From NCBI GenBank assembly GCA_024231975.1, contig JAAEQB010000108.1, forward strand, positions 1 through 64,000: a stretch of DNA of 64,000 bases, given 5' to 3'. A model generated the notes under the pieces. The model was not told the DNA's origin and made no database searches. It saw nothing but the letters and a program-made list of their open reading frames with translations. Shown piece after piece: positions 8,981 to 18,137 of this stretch. Both the position numbers and the translations under genes were made by a program. The stretch is from Allobosea sp. Lineage in GTDB: Bacteria > Pseudomonadota > Alphaproteobacteria > Rhizobiales > Beijerinckiaceae. How positions within the stretch are numbered: the stretch's first letter is position 1; each line of letters starts with the position of its first letter.

Positions 8981-8987
8981 GGCTTCC

Positions 8988-9015
8988 GCTATAGATGCAG
9001 ACAGAATATTGTCAA
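8988..9015 (-). promoter_or_regulatory. Sigma-70-type promoter of the gntR-mmgE-tct operon
   Basis: On the minus strand TTGACA (9015-9010) is followed after 16 bp by TATAGC (8993-8988). The -35 box lies within the operator at 9008-9019. The predicted transcript start (about 8981-8982) nearly coincides with the gntR ATG at 8980, so a transcript from this promoter would be leaderless or almost so. Confidence 0.5.
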
Positions 9016-9019
9016 CAGT
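9008..9019. promoter_or_regulatory. Candidate GntR operator 1
   Basis: ATTGTCAACAGT, an imperfect dyad that differs at two positions from ATTGTCGACAAT. It overlaps the -35 box of the gntR operon, as expected for autorepression. Related sites occur at 9136, 14034 and 19143. Confidence 0.6.
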
Positions 9020-9135
9020 TTGCATTATGCAAAAATCCGTGGCTTTATCAGCGGACCGGCTGGACGCCACCGAGCAAGAAGCGGGCAAGTCGGGACGGGT
9101 GACAGGGGCTTGCCTCAGTAAATTGAATAATGCTT

Positions 9136-9147
9136 ATTGTTGACAAT
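9136..9147. promoter_or_regulatory. Candidate GntR operator 2
   Basis: ATTGTTGACAAT, one base from the perfect palindrome. It lies 140 bp before the TTG start of the ABC transporter operon and contains a TTGACA that could be its -35 box; no good -10 box is visible. With operator 1 it would control the two divergent transport operons. Confidence 0.6.
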
Positions 9148-9276
9148 CTAATGGAATGGCCCTTAGCTCACTCGTGAAGTCAGGGGCGAGGCGGTGCCAC
9201 TCCGCCCGCCATCGGCCAAGAAAAGACAAGGCCCGGACCTTCGATGTCCCGGCGAAATCGCGTCTGGGAGGATGCA

Positions 9277-10338
9277 TTGGCGTTTCTGGAGCTGGCCGAC
9301 CTGACCATGCGCTATGGCGCGCTGACCGTGGTCGATCACGTCGATCTGAATGTCGAGAAGGGCGATCTTGTCTGCCTGCTCGGGCCGTCCGGCTGTGGCA
9401 AGACCACGACATTGCGGCTCGTCGCCGGCTTCATCACGCCCAAGGGGGGCGAGATCCGTGTTGGCGGCCGCATGATCTCGTCGGCCGGCTGGAGCGAGCC
9501 GCCCGAGCGGCGCGGCATGTCGATGATCTTCCAGAGCTACGCGCTCTGGCCGCACATGACCGTTCGCGAGAACATCGGCTACGGCCTGGCGCTACGGAAG
9601 ATGCCGCCGGCCGAGATCGCGCGGCTCGTCGACAGAATCCTCGACGTCACGCGCCTGAAGCCGCTCGCCGAGCGCTATCCCGGAGAGCTGTCCGGCGGAC
9701 AGCAGCAGCGCGTCTCACTGGCGCGGGCACTCGTCGTCGAACCAGAAATCCTGCTGCTCGATGAGCCGCTTTCCAATCTCGACGCCAATCTGCGCGAGGA
9801 GATGCGCTTCGAGATCCGCCGCCTGCACGACGCCTATCGCTATACGACCGTCTACGTGACGCATGATCAGGCCGAGGCCATGACCACGGCCGATCTCATC
9901 GTGGTGATGAACCAGGGCCGCATCGAGCAGGCCGGCAGCCCGGAGGAGATCTACGAGCGGCCGCAATCGGAGTTCGTGGCGCGCTTCCTCGGCGGCACAA
10001 ACATCCTGAAGGGCCGCTGGCTCGATGCGGAGACCGTCGAATGCGGTCCGCTGAAGCTGCGCTGCGGCGTGGGCGATTTCTCCGCCGGTGGGGAGGGCGT
10101 CGTTTCGGTGCGCCATCACGACATCGTCCTGGATGCGAAGCCACAAGGCGACGGTCCGAACCGGGCACAAGGGACGGTCCTGCGCCAAGTCTATCTCGGC
10201 TCGCATCGCGACTATCTGATCGAGCTCCCTGGCGGCGCCCAGATCCGCACGGTGGCCGAGCCCCATCTCGCCATCGGTCGCGGCGAGCCTGTCTGGCTGC
10301 ATTTTCCGAAGGAGTACTGCCGCGCGCTAGCTCGCTGA
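9277..10338 (+). CDS. ABC transporter ATPase, iron/spermidine type
   Basis: 353 residues from a TTG start that has GGGAGGA 5 bp upstream; an ATG at 9244 adds eleven residues but has no ribosome site. The product has Walker A (GPSGCGKTT), Q-loop (FQSYALWPHM), signature (LSGGQQQR), Walker B (EILLLDEPLSNLDA) and switch His (VTHDQ), then a C-terminal TOBE-like domain (about 270 to the end). It is the energy-coupling subunit for the binding protein and permease that follow. The set resembles Fe3+/2-aminoethylphosphonate-type importers, but in this context the ligand may be an organic acid or a chelate. Confidence 0.93.
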   Translation: MAFLELADLTMRYGALTVVDHVDLNVEKGDLVCLLGPSGCGKTTTLRLVAGFITPKGGEIRVGGRMISSAGWSEPPERRGMSMIFQSYALWPHMTVRENIGYGLALRKMPPAEIARLVDRILDVTRLKPLAERYPGELSGGQQQRVSLARALVVEPEILLLDEPLSNLDANLREEMRFEIRRLHDAYRYTTVYVTHDQAEAMTTADLIVVMNQGRIEQAGSPEEIYERPQSEFVARFLGGTNILKGRWLDAETVECGPLKLRCGVGDFSAGGEGVVSVRHHDIVLDAKPQGDGPNRAQGTVLRQVYLGSHRDYLIELPGGAQIRTVAEPHLAIGRGEPVWLHFPKEYCRALAR

Positions 10339-10391
10339 ACCGGGCGCCGGGGACGTTCTGAGCAGCCTCATAACAAAAGGGAGGAATGAGA

Positions 10392-11453
10392 ATGACACGC
10401 CCAATCGTCGACAGGCGCACCGTGCTGGCCGGCCTTCTGCTCTCGACCGCTCTCGGGGGCCTGCCTGCCTTCGCGCAGGCTCCCGCCCCTTATGGGGTCA
10501 CGCCTGAGTTGATCGAGGCGGCCCGCAAGGAAGGCACTGTCACCTTCTACACCGCGACCGACGTCGCGGTCGCCGAGCGCGTCGGCAGCGCCTTCGAGGC
10601 GAAGTATCCAGGCATCAAGGTGAAGGTCGAGCGTTCCGGCTCCGAGCGCGTCTTCCAGCGCCTCAGCCAGGAATACGGCAGCGCGATCTACAATGCCGAC
10701 GTCGTCGAGACCTCCGACGCGGTGCATTTCGTCCTGTTCAAGCGCAATGGCTGGCTGGCCCAGGCCGTGCCGACCGAAGTCGCCAAGGACTGGCCGAAGG
10801 AAGCCAAGGATCCGGACGGCTATTACGCCGCCTATCGCGCCCATCTCTCGGTCATCGGTTACAATACCAAGCAAGTGAAGGCCGAGGAGGCGCCCAAAAG
10901 CCATGCCGACCTGCTCAACCCGAAATGGCGCGGCCGCATCGTCAAGGCCCATCCAGGTTATTCCGGCACGGTGATGACCGGCACCGACGCGCTGAGCCAG
11001 GCGCTTGGCTGGGACTTTTTCGAGAAGCTCGGCAAGCAACGCGTCATGCAGGTCCAGTCCTCGACCGAACCGCCGAAGAAGCTCGCCCAGGGCGAGCGCT
11101 CGATCGAGGCTGACGGCAACGAATACAACATGTTCATGCTCAAGGAGACCGGGGTCCCCGTCGAGATTGTCTATGCGACCGAAGGTACCCCGATCGCCAT
11201 AGGCCATGGCGGGCTGCTGAAAAACGCACCCCATCCCAATGCGGCCAAGCTGTTCTACTCCTTCCTCTTCGACCAGGAGACACAGCAGCTCAACAGCGAC
11301 GCCGGCGGCCTGCGGTCCTTCCATCCGCGCGTCAAGGAGAAGGAGACGCGCACGCCGCTCTCCAAGATCAAGCTGCTCTATTCCGATCCGGTGAAGCTCG
11401 AGCCCAATATCGAGATGATCAAAAAGAAATACGAAGAGTACTTCGGCACCTGA
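10392..11453 (+). CDS. ABC transporter periplasmic binding protein, FbpA/AfuA-like
   Basis: 353 residues from the ATG at 10392, which sits 7 bp after GGGAGG; an ATG at 10386 is too close to that site. The N-terminus has an Arg-Arg pair and hydrophobic stretch (DRRTVLAGLLLSTALGGLPA), a possible Tat or Sec signal with cleavage after AFAQA. The mature part starts EAARKEGTVTFYTATDV, typical of the extracellular-binding family that includes iron, thiamine and phosphonate binders. The Tyr pair that binds Fe3+ in FbpA is not evident, so iron is not assured as the ligand. It lies between the ATPase and the permease in one operon. Confidence 0.9.
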   Translation: MTRPIVDRRTVLAGLLLSTALGGLPAFAQAPAPYGVTPELIEAARKEGTVTFYTATDVAVAERVGSAFEAKYPGIKVKVERSGSERVFQRLSQEYGSAIYNADVVETSDAVHFVLFKRNGWLAQAVPTEVAKDWPKEAKDPDGYYAAYRAHLSVIGYNTKQVKAEEAPKSHADLLNPKWRGRIVKAHPGYSGTVMTGTDALSQALGWDFFEKLGKQRVMQVQSSTEPPKKLAQGERSIEADGNEYNMFMLKETGVPVEIVYATEGTPIAIGHGGLLKNAPHPNAAKLFYSFLFDQETQQLNSDAGGLRSFHPRVKEKETRTPLSKIKLLYSDPVKLEPNIEMIKKKYEEYFGT

Positions 11454-11552
11454 CCCGGCTGGGAATCGTTGTCTGGCGGCGCGGACCTTCCGCCCCGCCA
11501 CTTTCCCCGTCGCCAGATCTGCGCCCGGCGACCATCCGCCTGGAGGTCCTTC

Positions 11553-13283
11553 ATGACTGTGATGACCGGGATCGACGCCGGGGTCCCAACGAGACGCATC
11601 GCCATCGACTGGTCGCAGCCTGTCTTCGTGCTGCTCGCGGTGGTGCTGGCGGTGCTGGTGGTGCTGCCGCTTGCCTGGCTTGGCTACTATGCGGTGACCG
11701 ACCAGGCGGGCAGCCTGAGCCTCGCCAATTTCAAGGCGCTGGTCACCGACGTGACGCTGCGCCGGCCTTTCATCGTCGCCATCACCATGGCACTGGGCGT
11801 CGGGCTGCTCTCATGCGTGATCGCAACCCCGCTCGCCTGGATCGTGGCGCGCACCGACATGCCGGGCCGCGGGCTCGTGCGCGGCCTGGTCACGGCGTCC
11901 TTCGTGACGCCGCCCTTCCTCGGCGCCATCGCCTGGGAAATCCTCGCCGCGCCAAATAGCGGCATCATCAACGCCGTCTATCGCTGGCTCTTCGGCCTCG
12001 ACCCTTATGAGTATCTCGTCGACATCTACACCCTCTCGGGCCTGGTCTTCGCCATCGCCTGCTACACCTTCCCTTATGTCTTCACGCTGGTCACCAATGC
12101 GCTCGAGCGCGTGCCGACCGAGCTCGAGGAGGCTTCCGCCATTCTCGGCGGCGGCTTGTGGACGACCTTGCGCAAGGTCACCGTCCCGCTTGTCCTGCCC
12201 GCCATGCTCGCCGGCTCGCTGATCGCCGTGCTGCAGGCGCTGACCATGTTCGGCTCGCCGGCGATCCTCGCTCTGCCGGCGAACTTCCATGTCATCACCA
12301 CCAAGATCTGGAGTCTGTTCCAGTACCCGCCCAAGCCGGGGCTCGCGGCGGCGGCGGCCCTGCCGCTGCTGCTCGTCACCATCCTGCTGCTCTGGACGCA
12401 GCGGCGCATCCTCGGTCGGCGCGGCTACACCACCGTCGGCGGCAAGAGCGGGAATGCGCGCATCACAGAGCTCGGGCGCTGGAAATGGCTGGCGCTCGGC
12501 TTCACCTTCCTCATCCTCTCGCTGACGGTCCTGATGCCCTATGCGGCGCTGCTGAAGACCGCCGTAACCCGGACCGTGGCCGAGCCGCTGACCTTCGAGA
12601 GCTTCACGCTCCACCATGTCTGGTTCGTGTTCTTCGAGTTCTCGGCGACGCAACTCGCGCTGCGCAACACCTTCCTCCTCGGCTTCCTCACCGCGACGAT
12701 CGGCACTGCGATCGCGCTGGTCGCGGCCTATCTCGTCACGCGTGGCACCTCGCGCGCCGCGCCGTTCCTCGGCTATCTCGCCACGGCCCCGATCGCGATC
12801 CCCGGCATCGTGCTCGGTGTCGGCCTCTTCCTCAGCTATTCCAGCCCGATATTGCCGCTCTACGGCACGCTCTGGATCCTGCTGATCGCCTTTCTGACCA
12901 TCGAGATGCCGGCGGGCTACCAGCAGCTCTCCTCCGCCTTCAAGAGCGTGCATGTCGAGCTGGAGGAGGCCGGGCGCATCCTCGGCGCGACGCGGATGAC
13001 GACGCTGCGAACGATCACGGCGCCGCTGCTGCGCTCCAACGTCGTGGCGGCTTGGTGCTTCGTCTTCATCGGCACGATCCGCGAGCTCTCGGCCACCATC
13101 CTGCTGACCACGGCAGACACCAAGCTCGTTTCGGTGATCATCTATGATCTCAACGAGTCGGGCGATCTCGGCGCGATCTCGGTGCTCGGGATCATGCTGC
13201 TGCTGGTGTCCTTCGCGGTCGTCTACCTCGCCAATCGCCTGCCGCTGCTGGGCGGGGCGAAGGTTGGGCCGGCCCGCGGCTGA
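11553..13283 (+). CDS. ABC transporter permease, two fused membrane domains
   Basis: 576 residues from the ATG at 11553, preceded by GGAGG at 11542-11546. About twelve hydrophobic helices form two tandem permease domains, as in FbpB-type iron importers. Each half has an EAA-type loop that contacts the ATPase: ELEEASAILGGGLWTTLRKV in the first and ELEEAGRILGATRMTTLRTI in the second. It completes the three-gene importer that starts at 9277 and ends directly against the convergent gntR gene, with no spacer between stop codons. Confidence 0.93.
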   Translation: MTVMTGIDAGVPTRRIAIDWSQPVFVLLAVVLAVLVVLPLAWLGYYAVTDQAGSLSLANFKALVTDVTLRRPFIVAITMALGVGLLSCVIATPLAWIVARTDMPGRGLVRGLVTASFVTPPFLGAIAWEILAAPNSGIINAVYRWLFGLDPYEYLVDIYTLSGLVFAIACYTFPYVFTLVTNALERVPTELEEASAILGGGLWTTLRKVTVPLVLPAMLAGSLIAVLQALTMFGSPAILALPANFHVITTKIWSLFQYPPKPGLAAAAALPLLLVTILLLWTQRRILGRRGYTTVGGKSGNARITELGRWKWLALGFTFLILSLTVLMPYAALLKTAVTRTVAEPLTFESFTLHHVWFVFFEFSATQLALRNTFLLGFLTATIGTAIALVAAYLVTRGTSRAAPFLGYLATAPIAIPGIVLGVGLFLSYSSPILPLYGTLWILLIAFLTIEMPAGYQQLSSAFKSVHVELEEAGRILGATRMTTLRTITAPLLRSNVVAAWCFVFIGTIRELSATILLTTADTKLVSVIIYDLNESGDLGAISVLGIMLLLVSFAVVYLANRLPLLGGAKVGPARG

Positions 13284-13970
13284 TCAGGCATCCGGATAAT
13301 GGCCCAGCGGCCCGAACAGAGCGCCCCGGCTGATCAGGACATGCTCCTCCAGCGCCGCGGCCGCGCCCGCGGCGTCGCGCGCCGCGAGGCGCTCGACGAT
13401 GCCCCGGTGCTCGGTGTTGGAGGTCGCCATGCGGCCGGGCATGTCGAGGGTACGGCGGCGATAGAGATGCATTTCGCGATGAATGGCGGCGCATTCGCTG
13501 ATCAGGCGCCCGTTGCCGCCGAATTCGACGATGGCTTCATGGAAGCGCAGATTGCGCGGATAGAAGCCATTGAGGTCGCCCGCCGCCATGGCCGCGTCCA
13601 TTTCCTCGACATAACGGGCGAGCGTGGCGACCTGCTCGTCGCTGATGATCGGCGCCAGCAACCGGCCCGCCAGGCCGTACAACACTGCGCGTACCTCGTA
13701 GAGTTCGGCCGCCTCGCGCTCGTTGAGTGCGCGAATGAAGACGCCGCGATTGACGATCACGTCGACCAGCCCGCTCTGCTCGAGGCCGCGGCAGGCCTCG
13801 CGGATCGGGCCGCGACTGACGCCGAGCTTGGCGGCGAGGGCGTTCTCGTTGAGCCGTTCGCCGGCGCTCAGCTCGCCAATCTCGATCATGCGCTCCAGTT
13901 CGCGCCGAATGATCGAGGTCAGAGACTGGCTGCGGCGGAGTTGCAGGGCGGAATCGGTGTCGAGACTCAT
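13284..13970 (-). CDS. GntR-family regulator, FCD domain (second copy)
   Basis: 228 residues with the same architecture as the regulator at 8273-8980: winged helix (RRELERMIEIGELSAGERL, then AKLGVSRGPIREACRGLEQ) and FCD domain (RFHEAIVE, NTEHRGIV, LEEHVLIS). The recognition helices are nearly alike (SRGPIREA versus SRGPVREA), so both may read the same operator. It is transcribed away from the mmgE/prpD gene at 14093, with a candidate operator between them. Confidence 0.92.
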   Translation of the reverse strand: MSLDTDSALQLRRSQSLTSIIRRELERMIEIGELSAGERLNENALAAKLGVSRGPIREACRGLEQSGLVDVIVNRGVFIRALNEREAAELYEVRAVLYGLAGRLLAPIISDEQVATLARYVEEMDAAMAAGDLNGFYPRNLRFHEAIVEFGGNGRLISECAAIHREMHLYRRRTLDMPGRMATSNTEHRGIVERLAARDAAGAAAALEEHVLISRGALFGPLGHYPDA

Positions 13971-14033
13971 CGGCGGGCCTTCGTTGTTCGCCGCAATCTA
14001 CCAGCCGCCATGGTCGCCTGTCACCGATCTTAA

Positions 14034-14045
14034 AATGTTGACAAT
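14034..14045. promoter_or_regulatory. Candidate GntR operator 3
   Basis: AATGTTGACAAT, one mismatch from operator 2 and two from the palindrome. It lies 64 bp before gntR2 (minus strand) and 48 bp before the mmgE/prpD start (plus strand), in the position of a shared divergent operator. Confidence 0.55.
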
Positions 14046-14092
14046 CAGCAAAAGACAATTACGGGATGATCTTGTTTCATGGAGGCTGCCCG

Positions 14093-15511
14093 ATGAAGAC
14101 GCCTGACAATCTTTCTCCCTCGGACAACGGGCTGACGCGCTATGTCGCGGGCTTTATTTGCGATGCTTCCGCTGCGAGCCTGCCCGGTGACGTCGTCGCG
14201 CTCGGCAAGAAGTCGATTCTCGACGGGCTTGGGCTGGCGCTGTCCGGCTCGGTCGCCCATAGCGGCGAGTATGTGCGCCGGCATCTGGCCGACCTGAATC
14301 TCGCCGCCGGGCCGGCAACCGTGATCGGCTCGAAGCTGAAGGTCGCGCCGCGTTTCGCCGCCTTCGCCAATGGCGTCGGCATCCACGCCGACGACTACGA
14401 CGACACGCAGCTTGCAGTCGCCAAGGACCGGGTCTACGGCCTCCTGACCCATCCTACGGCGCCGGCGCTGCCGGCCGCCCTGGCCATGGGCGAGGCGAAG
14501 GGCGCCAGCGGGCGCGAGGTGATGCTCGCCTATCATCTCGGCGTCGAGGTCGAGTGCAAGATCGCCGAGGCGATCAACCCGCGTCACTACCAGACAGGCT
14601 TCCACGCCACGGCCACCTGCGGCACCTTCGCGGCGGCTGCCGCCAGCGCCAAGCTGATGCAGCTTGATCTGGACCAGACCTTGCGGGCGCTCTCCATCGC
14701 CGGCAGCCAGTCGGCCGGGTTACGGGAGAACTTCGGCACGATGACGAAGCCCTTCCATGCCGGGCGCTCTTCGGAGAGCGGCGTCGCAGCGGCGCAGTTC
14801 GCCGACTATGGCTGGAGCGCCACCGACAAGATCCTGGAGGCGCCGCGCGGCTTCTTCCGCGCCGCCGGTGGCGGCTATGACGAGGGCGCGATCTTGAACA
14901 AGCTTGGCGCGCCCTGGACTTTCGCCTCGCCGGGCATCTCGATCAAGCCGCACCCGTCGGGCTCGCTGACCCATCCCGGCATGACCGAGATGCTGCGCCT
15001 GATCCGCGAAAACAAGATCACGGCCGATGACGTGGAGCGAGTCCGCATCGGTACCAACCACAACATGCCAAACGCCCTGATCCACCACCGCCCGACCAAC
15101 GAGCTCCAGGCGAAGTTCTCGATGGAGTTCTGCATGGCGATCCTCCTGATCGAGGGCAGGGCAGGCCTTGCGGAGTTTACCGACGAGGTGGTCAACCGCC
15201 CCGACGTCAAGGCGATGATCGAGCGTGTCGACTTCGTCGTCGATGACGAGGCGGAAGCCGCCGGCTACGACAAGATGACGACGCTTATCGCGATCACGCT
15301 GAAGGACGGCCGGACAATCTCGGGCCGGGCCGATTTCGGCAAGGGCAGCCCGGCCAATCCGATGAGCTATGACGAGGTCTCGGACAAGTTCCGCGAGACG
15401 GCCGGCTTCGCCAAGCTCGGCGCCGGCGGGATCGAGGACGTGATCGCTATGGTGCGGGACCTGGAGACGCTGCCTTCGATCGAGCGCCTGATGGCGTCGC
15501 TGAGGATTTGA
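14093..15511 (+). CDS. MmgE/PrpD family protein (third copy)
   Basis: 472 residues from the ATG at 14093, which follows GGAGG at 14081-14085; a further ATG at 14066 lacks a ribosome site. Family motifs are HADDYDDTQ, VYGLLTHPTAPALPAA, GVEVECKIAEA and NFGTMTKPFHAGRSSESGV. It is the close paralogue of the protein at 6798-8240. The dehydrogenase that begins 3 bp after its stop codon suggests a two-step conversion, possibly isomerisation or dehydration of a hydroxy-polycarboxylate coupled to oxidative decarboxylation. That pathway is inference. Confidence 0.9.
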   Translation: MKTPDNLSPSDNGLTRYVAGFICDASAASLPGDVVALGKKSILDGLGLALSGSVAHSGEYVRRHLADLNLAAGPATVIGSKLKVAPRFAAFANGVGIHADDYDDTQLAVAKDRVYGLLTHPTAPALPAALAMGEAKGASGREVMLAYHLGVEVECKIAEAINPRHYQTGFHATATCGTFAAAAASAKLMQLDLDQTLRALSIAGSQSAGLRENFGTMTKPFHAGRSSESGVAAAQFADYGWSATDKILEAPRGFFRAAGGGYDEGAILNKLGAPWTFASPGISIKPHPSGSLTHPGMTEMLRLIRENKITADDVERVRIGTNHNMPNALIHHRPTNELQAKFSMEFCMAILLIEGRAGLAEFTDEVVNRPDVKAMIERVDFVVDDEAEAAGYDKMTTLIAITLKDGRTISGRADFGKGSPANPMSYDEVSDKFRETAGFAKLGAGGIEDVIAMVRDLETLPSIERLMASLRI

Positions 15512-15514
15512 AAC

Positions 15515-16582
15515 GTGGCGCAACTCACCATCGGCGTTCTCGACGGCGACGATATCGGCCACGAGATCGTGCCAGCCGCCGTCGAGGTGACGCGCGCAGC
15601 CGCAGCCAGGCACGGGCTCACGATCGACTGGCGGCCGATGCCGATCGGCCGGGCCGCCCTCGACAGTCACGGCACGACGCTGCCGGAGGGCACGCTGGCG
15701 ACGCTCGCCACCTTCGACGGCTTCATCCTCGGCCCGATCGGTCATCAGGCTTATCCGAAGGGGCCGGGCGCGATCAATCCGCACCCGATCCTGCGCAAGC
15801 ATTTTGACCTGTTCGCCAATGTGCGCCCGACGCGGTCCTATCCGGGCATCGGTTGCCTCTACGACGATGTCGATCTCGTCATCGTGCGCGAGAACAACGA
15901 AGGGTTCCAGCCGGACCGCAATGTGGTGATGGGCTCCGGCGAATTCCGGCCCAATGACGACCTGACCATCTCCGTGCGGGTGATCTCGCGCAAGGGCAGC
16001 CGCAAGGTCGCGCGCGCCGCCCTCGACATCGCCCGTTCGCGGCGCAAGCGCCTGACACTGGTGCACAAGAACACCGTGTTCAAGCTCGGCTGCGGCATGT
16101 TCGTCGAGAGCTGCTACGAAGCCGCGAGCGACTACCCCGACGTCGTGATCGACGAAGTGATCGTCGATACCTTCGCCATGCGCCTGGTGCGCGATCCGCA
16201 GAGCTTCGACACGGTGGTGACGACGAACATGTTCGGCGACATCCTGACCGACGAGGCGGCCGGGCTGGTCGGTGGCCTCGGCATGGCGCCGGGCCTGTGT
16301 ATCGGCGAGGGTGGTCTCGCCATGGCGCAGGCGACGCACGGCTCGGCACCCGACATCGCCGGCAAGGGCATCGCCAACCCGTATGCGATGATCGAGTCGA
16401 CGCGCATGCTGATCGAGCATCTCGGCCGCGTACGCTCGCTGCCACAGGCGCTCGAGGCGGCACGCACGATGCAAATTGCGATCGGCGCTGCACTCGCGAC
16501 TCCCGAAACACGCACCCGCGATATTCGCGGCAGCACCGGCACCAGGGGCATGACCGAGGCGATCATCCGAGCGATCGGCTGA
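15515..16582 (+). CDS. Isocitrate/isopropylmalate-family dehydrogenase
   Basis: 355 residues from a GTG start. The product has the beta-decarboxylating dehydrogenase fold: TIGVLDGDDIGHEIVPAAVE at the N-terminus, the substrate-loop region NVRPTRSYPG, the catalytic segment VHKNTVFKLGCGMF with its Lys, the metal Asp motif TNMFGDILTDEAAGLVGGLG, and the NAD-site region HGSAPDIAGKGIANPYAMIE, whose sequence suggests NAD rather than NADP. Family members oxidise and decarboxylate malate-type acids (isocitrate, isopropylmalate, homoisocitrate, tartrate). The gene is paired with mmgE/prpD; its 3' end overlaps the convergent rhodanese gene by 20 bp. Confidence 0.92.
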   Translation: MAQLTIGVLDGDDIGHEIVPAAVEVTRAAAARHGLTIDWRPMPIGRAALDSHGTTLPEGTLATLATFDGFILGPIGHQAYPKGPGAINPHPILRKHFDLFANVRPTRSYPGIGCLYDDVDLVIVRENNEGFQPDRNVVMGSGEFRPNDDLTISVRVISRKGSRKVARAALDIARSRRKRLTLVHKNTVFKLGCGMFVESCYEAASDYPDVVIDEVIVDTFAMRLVRDPQSFDTVVTTNMFGDILTDEAAGLVGGLGMAPGLCIGEGGLAMAQATHGSAPDIAGKGIANPYAMIESTRMLIEHLGRVRSLPQALEAARTMQIAIGAALATPETRTRDIRGSTGTRGMTEAIIRAIG

Positions 16583-18137
16583 TGTCGAGCGTGTCGAGCC
16601 GATACTCGCCGCGCTCGGCCTCGTCGAGCTGGGCAACCAGCCCCATCTCCCAGGCGAGATAGCGCCGGGCTGCGTCGAGATTGCCGTCATGGCGGTCATG
16701 CACGAAGAACAGGTGATCGATGGCCGCGGCGTCAGTCGGGTCGTCCGGCGAGACTTCGAGGAGCAGCCCGGCGGCGCGCCAGCCCCTGGCATCGCCTTCG
16801 ACCCGGTGCACCGACGTGGCCCCGCTCTCCATGAGATCGCGGCTGGCGAGGGCGGCGACAGCCGGATCGCCGCAGAGCAGGATGCTCCGGCCGGCGATGG
16901 CCGGCAGGCGCGGCCGGATCGACCAGATGGCGCCCGCCAGATGGCCGGCGCGATAGGCGAGCGAGCCGCGCAGGTCGAGTACCAGCTCGCCGTCCCGCGC
17001 CCGCCGAACCGCCTCGGTCGCTTCGATCGCCGTTGGCAGAGCTACATCGGGCCGCGGTTCCTGCGATGGCAGGCGCCATTCGGCGGGCCAGGCGTCGATC
17101 TCGGAAAGCACGTAGGTCTCGTAGCCGAGCTGGCGCAGCCAGAAGGCTGCGAGCGCGGCGCGCAGCCCGGTATCGTCGGCGAGGATGATGCGGGCCCGGC
17201 GTACTCCGATCCATTGGTCCGTGGCCTGAACGAGCTGTCCTCCGGGCGCGGAAACGGCGGCCGCATGCGGCGCAGCCGAATGCTCCGCCGGGTCGCGGAC
17301 ATCGAGCAGGTAGGTCGTGCGGCCGGGCTCGCGGGCAAACTGTTCGGCTTCGGCGCGGTCGATGCGGCGGATCGCATGGCTGCGCATGAACGCTGCGGCG
17401 CGCTCGCGGCTCGCTTGCTGATCGGCTGTCGGCAAAGGCGCCGGCGCCGAGCCATGCGCGAGCGCACGGCCCGACAGCGCCCAGCCCTGCGTGCCGTTTT
17501 CCAGAGCCAGGACTGAAACGCCCGGCTGCATCAACGCCAGGCCGGCTGCCCCGATGATGCTGCGAGTCCGTCCCGCACAGTTGATGACGACAGGTCCTTC
17601 CTCGACGGCTAGCGCACCCCAACGATGTGCCGCCTCGCCATTCGGAAAGGAGCGTGAGCCGGGAATTGTCATCTTCGCGAACTCGCCGGCAGAACGGCCA
17701 TCGAGCAGGCGAAGCGACCGACCCTGGCGCTGCCAAGTTGCGAGAATCTCCGGGCCGATGGCGGGGACATGCCAATGCGCCTCGACCAATTCGCCGAGGG
17801 TCTTGCTCGGCAGGTTCACGCCCTTGAACAGGGTGTGACCTGCCAAGGCCCACGCCGGAGCTCCGCCTTCGATCCAGTCGATATGGGCATAGCCCATCGC
17901 GATGAGCTGCACCGCGGCGCGCTGAGCCACGCCGTCGCCCTCGTCCACCAGGATAAGCGGCACGCTGCGACGAGGCACCAGCTCCCCGATCGCCACCTCC
18001 AGCCTGCTATAGGGGCACGGCACGGCGAGGAACGGATGGCCTTCGCCGTATTGCCCATGCTCGCGCACGTCGAGACAGGCGATTTCGCCGGCCGCGTGCA
18101 ATCGCCGCTTCGCCTCGTCCGGGCTGAGCGCCGTCAT
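16563..18137 (-). CDS. Multidomain rhodanese-like protein
   Basis: 524 residues with four rhodanese-like repeats, each opening with an LDxR motif: LDVREHGQYGEGH (about 22-34), LLDGRSAGEF (about 145), LLDVRDPAEH (about 270) and LVLDLRGSLAY (about 390). The persulfide-carrying Cys is present in the second (VINCAGRTRS) and fourth (LLCGDPAV) repeats; in the first and third the active loop reads LVDEGDG and LADDTG, without Cys. Such proteins move sulfane sulfur or act as thiosulfate/3-mercaptopyruvate sulfurtransferases. The gene starts on the last base of the upstream dehalogenase-like stop codon, so the two are translationally coupled. Confidence 0.88.
   Translation of the reverse strand: MTALSPDEAKRRLHAAGEIACLDVREHGQYGEGHPFLAVPCPYSRLEVAIGELVPRRSVPLILVDEGDGVAQRAAVQLIAMGYAHIDWIEGGAPAWALAGHTLFKGVNLPSKTLGELVEAHWHVPAIGPEILATWQRQGRSLRLLDGRSAGEFAKMTIPGSRSFPNGEAAHRWGALAVEEGPVVINCAGRTRSIIGAAGLALMQPGVSVLALENGTQGWALSGRALAHGSAPAPLPTADQQASRERAAAFMRSHAIRRIDRAEAEQFAREPGRTTYLLDVRDPAEHSAAPHAAAVSAPGGQLVQATDQWIGVRRARIILADDTGLRAALAAFWLRQLGYETYVLSEIDAWPAEWRLPSQEPRPDVALPTAIEATEAVRRARDGELVLDLRGSLAYRAGHLAGAIWSIRPRLPAIAGRSILLCGDPAVAALASRDLMESGATSVHRVEGDARGWRAAGLLLEVSPDDPTDAAAIDHLFFVHDRHDGNLDAARRYLAWEMGLVAQLDEAERGEYRLDTLDISRSLG

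Noticed and set aside
14720..16792. 690-codon minus-strand frame opposite the third mmgE/prpD and dehydrogenase genes
   Set aside because: Antisense shadow with no domain; plus-strand genes carry clear catalytic motifs.
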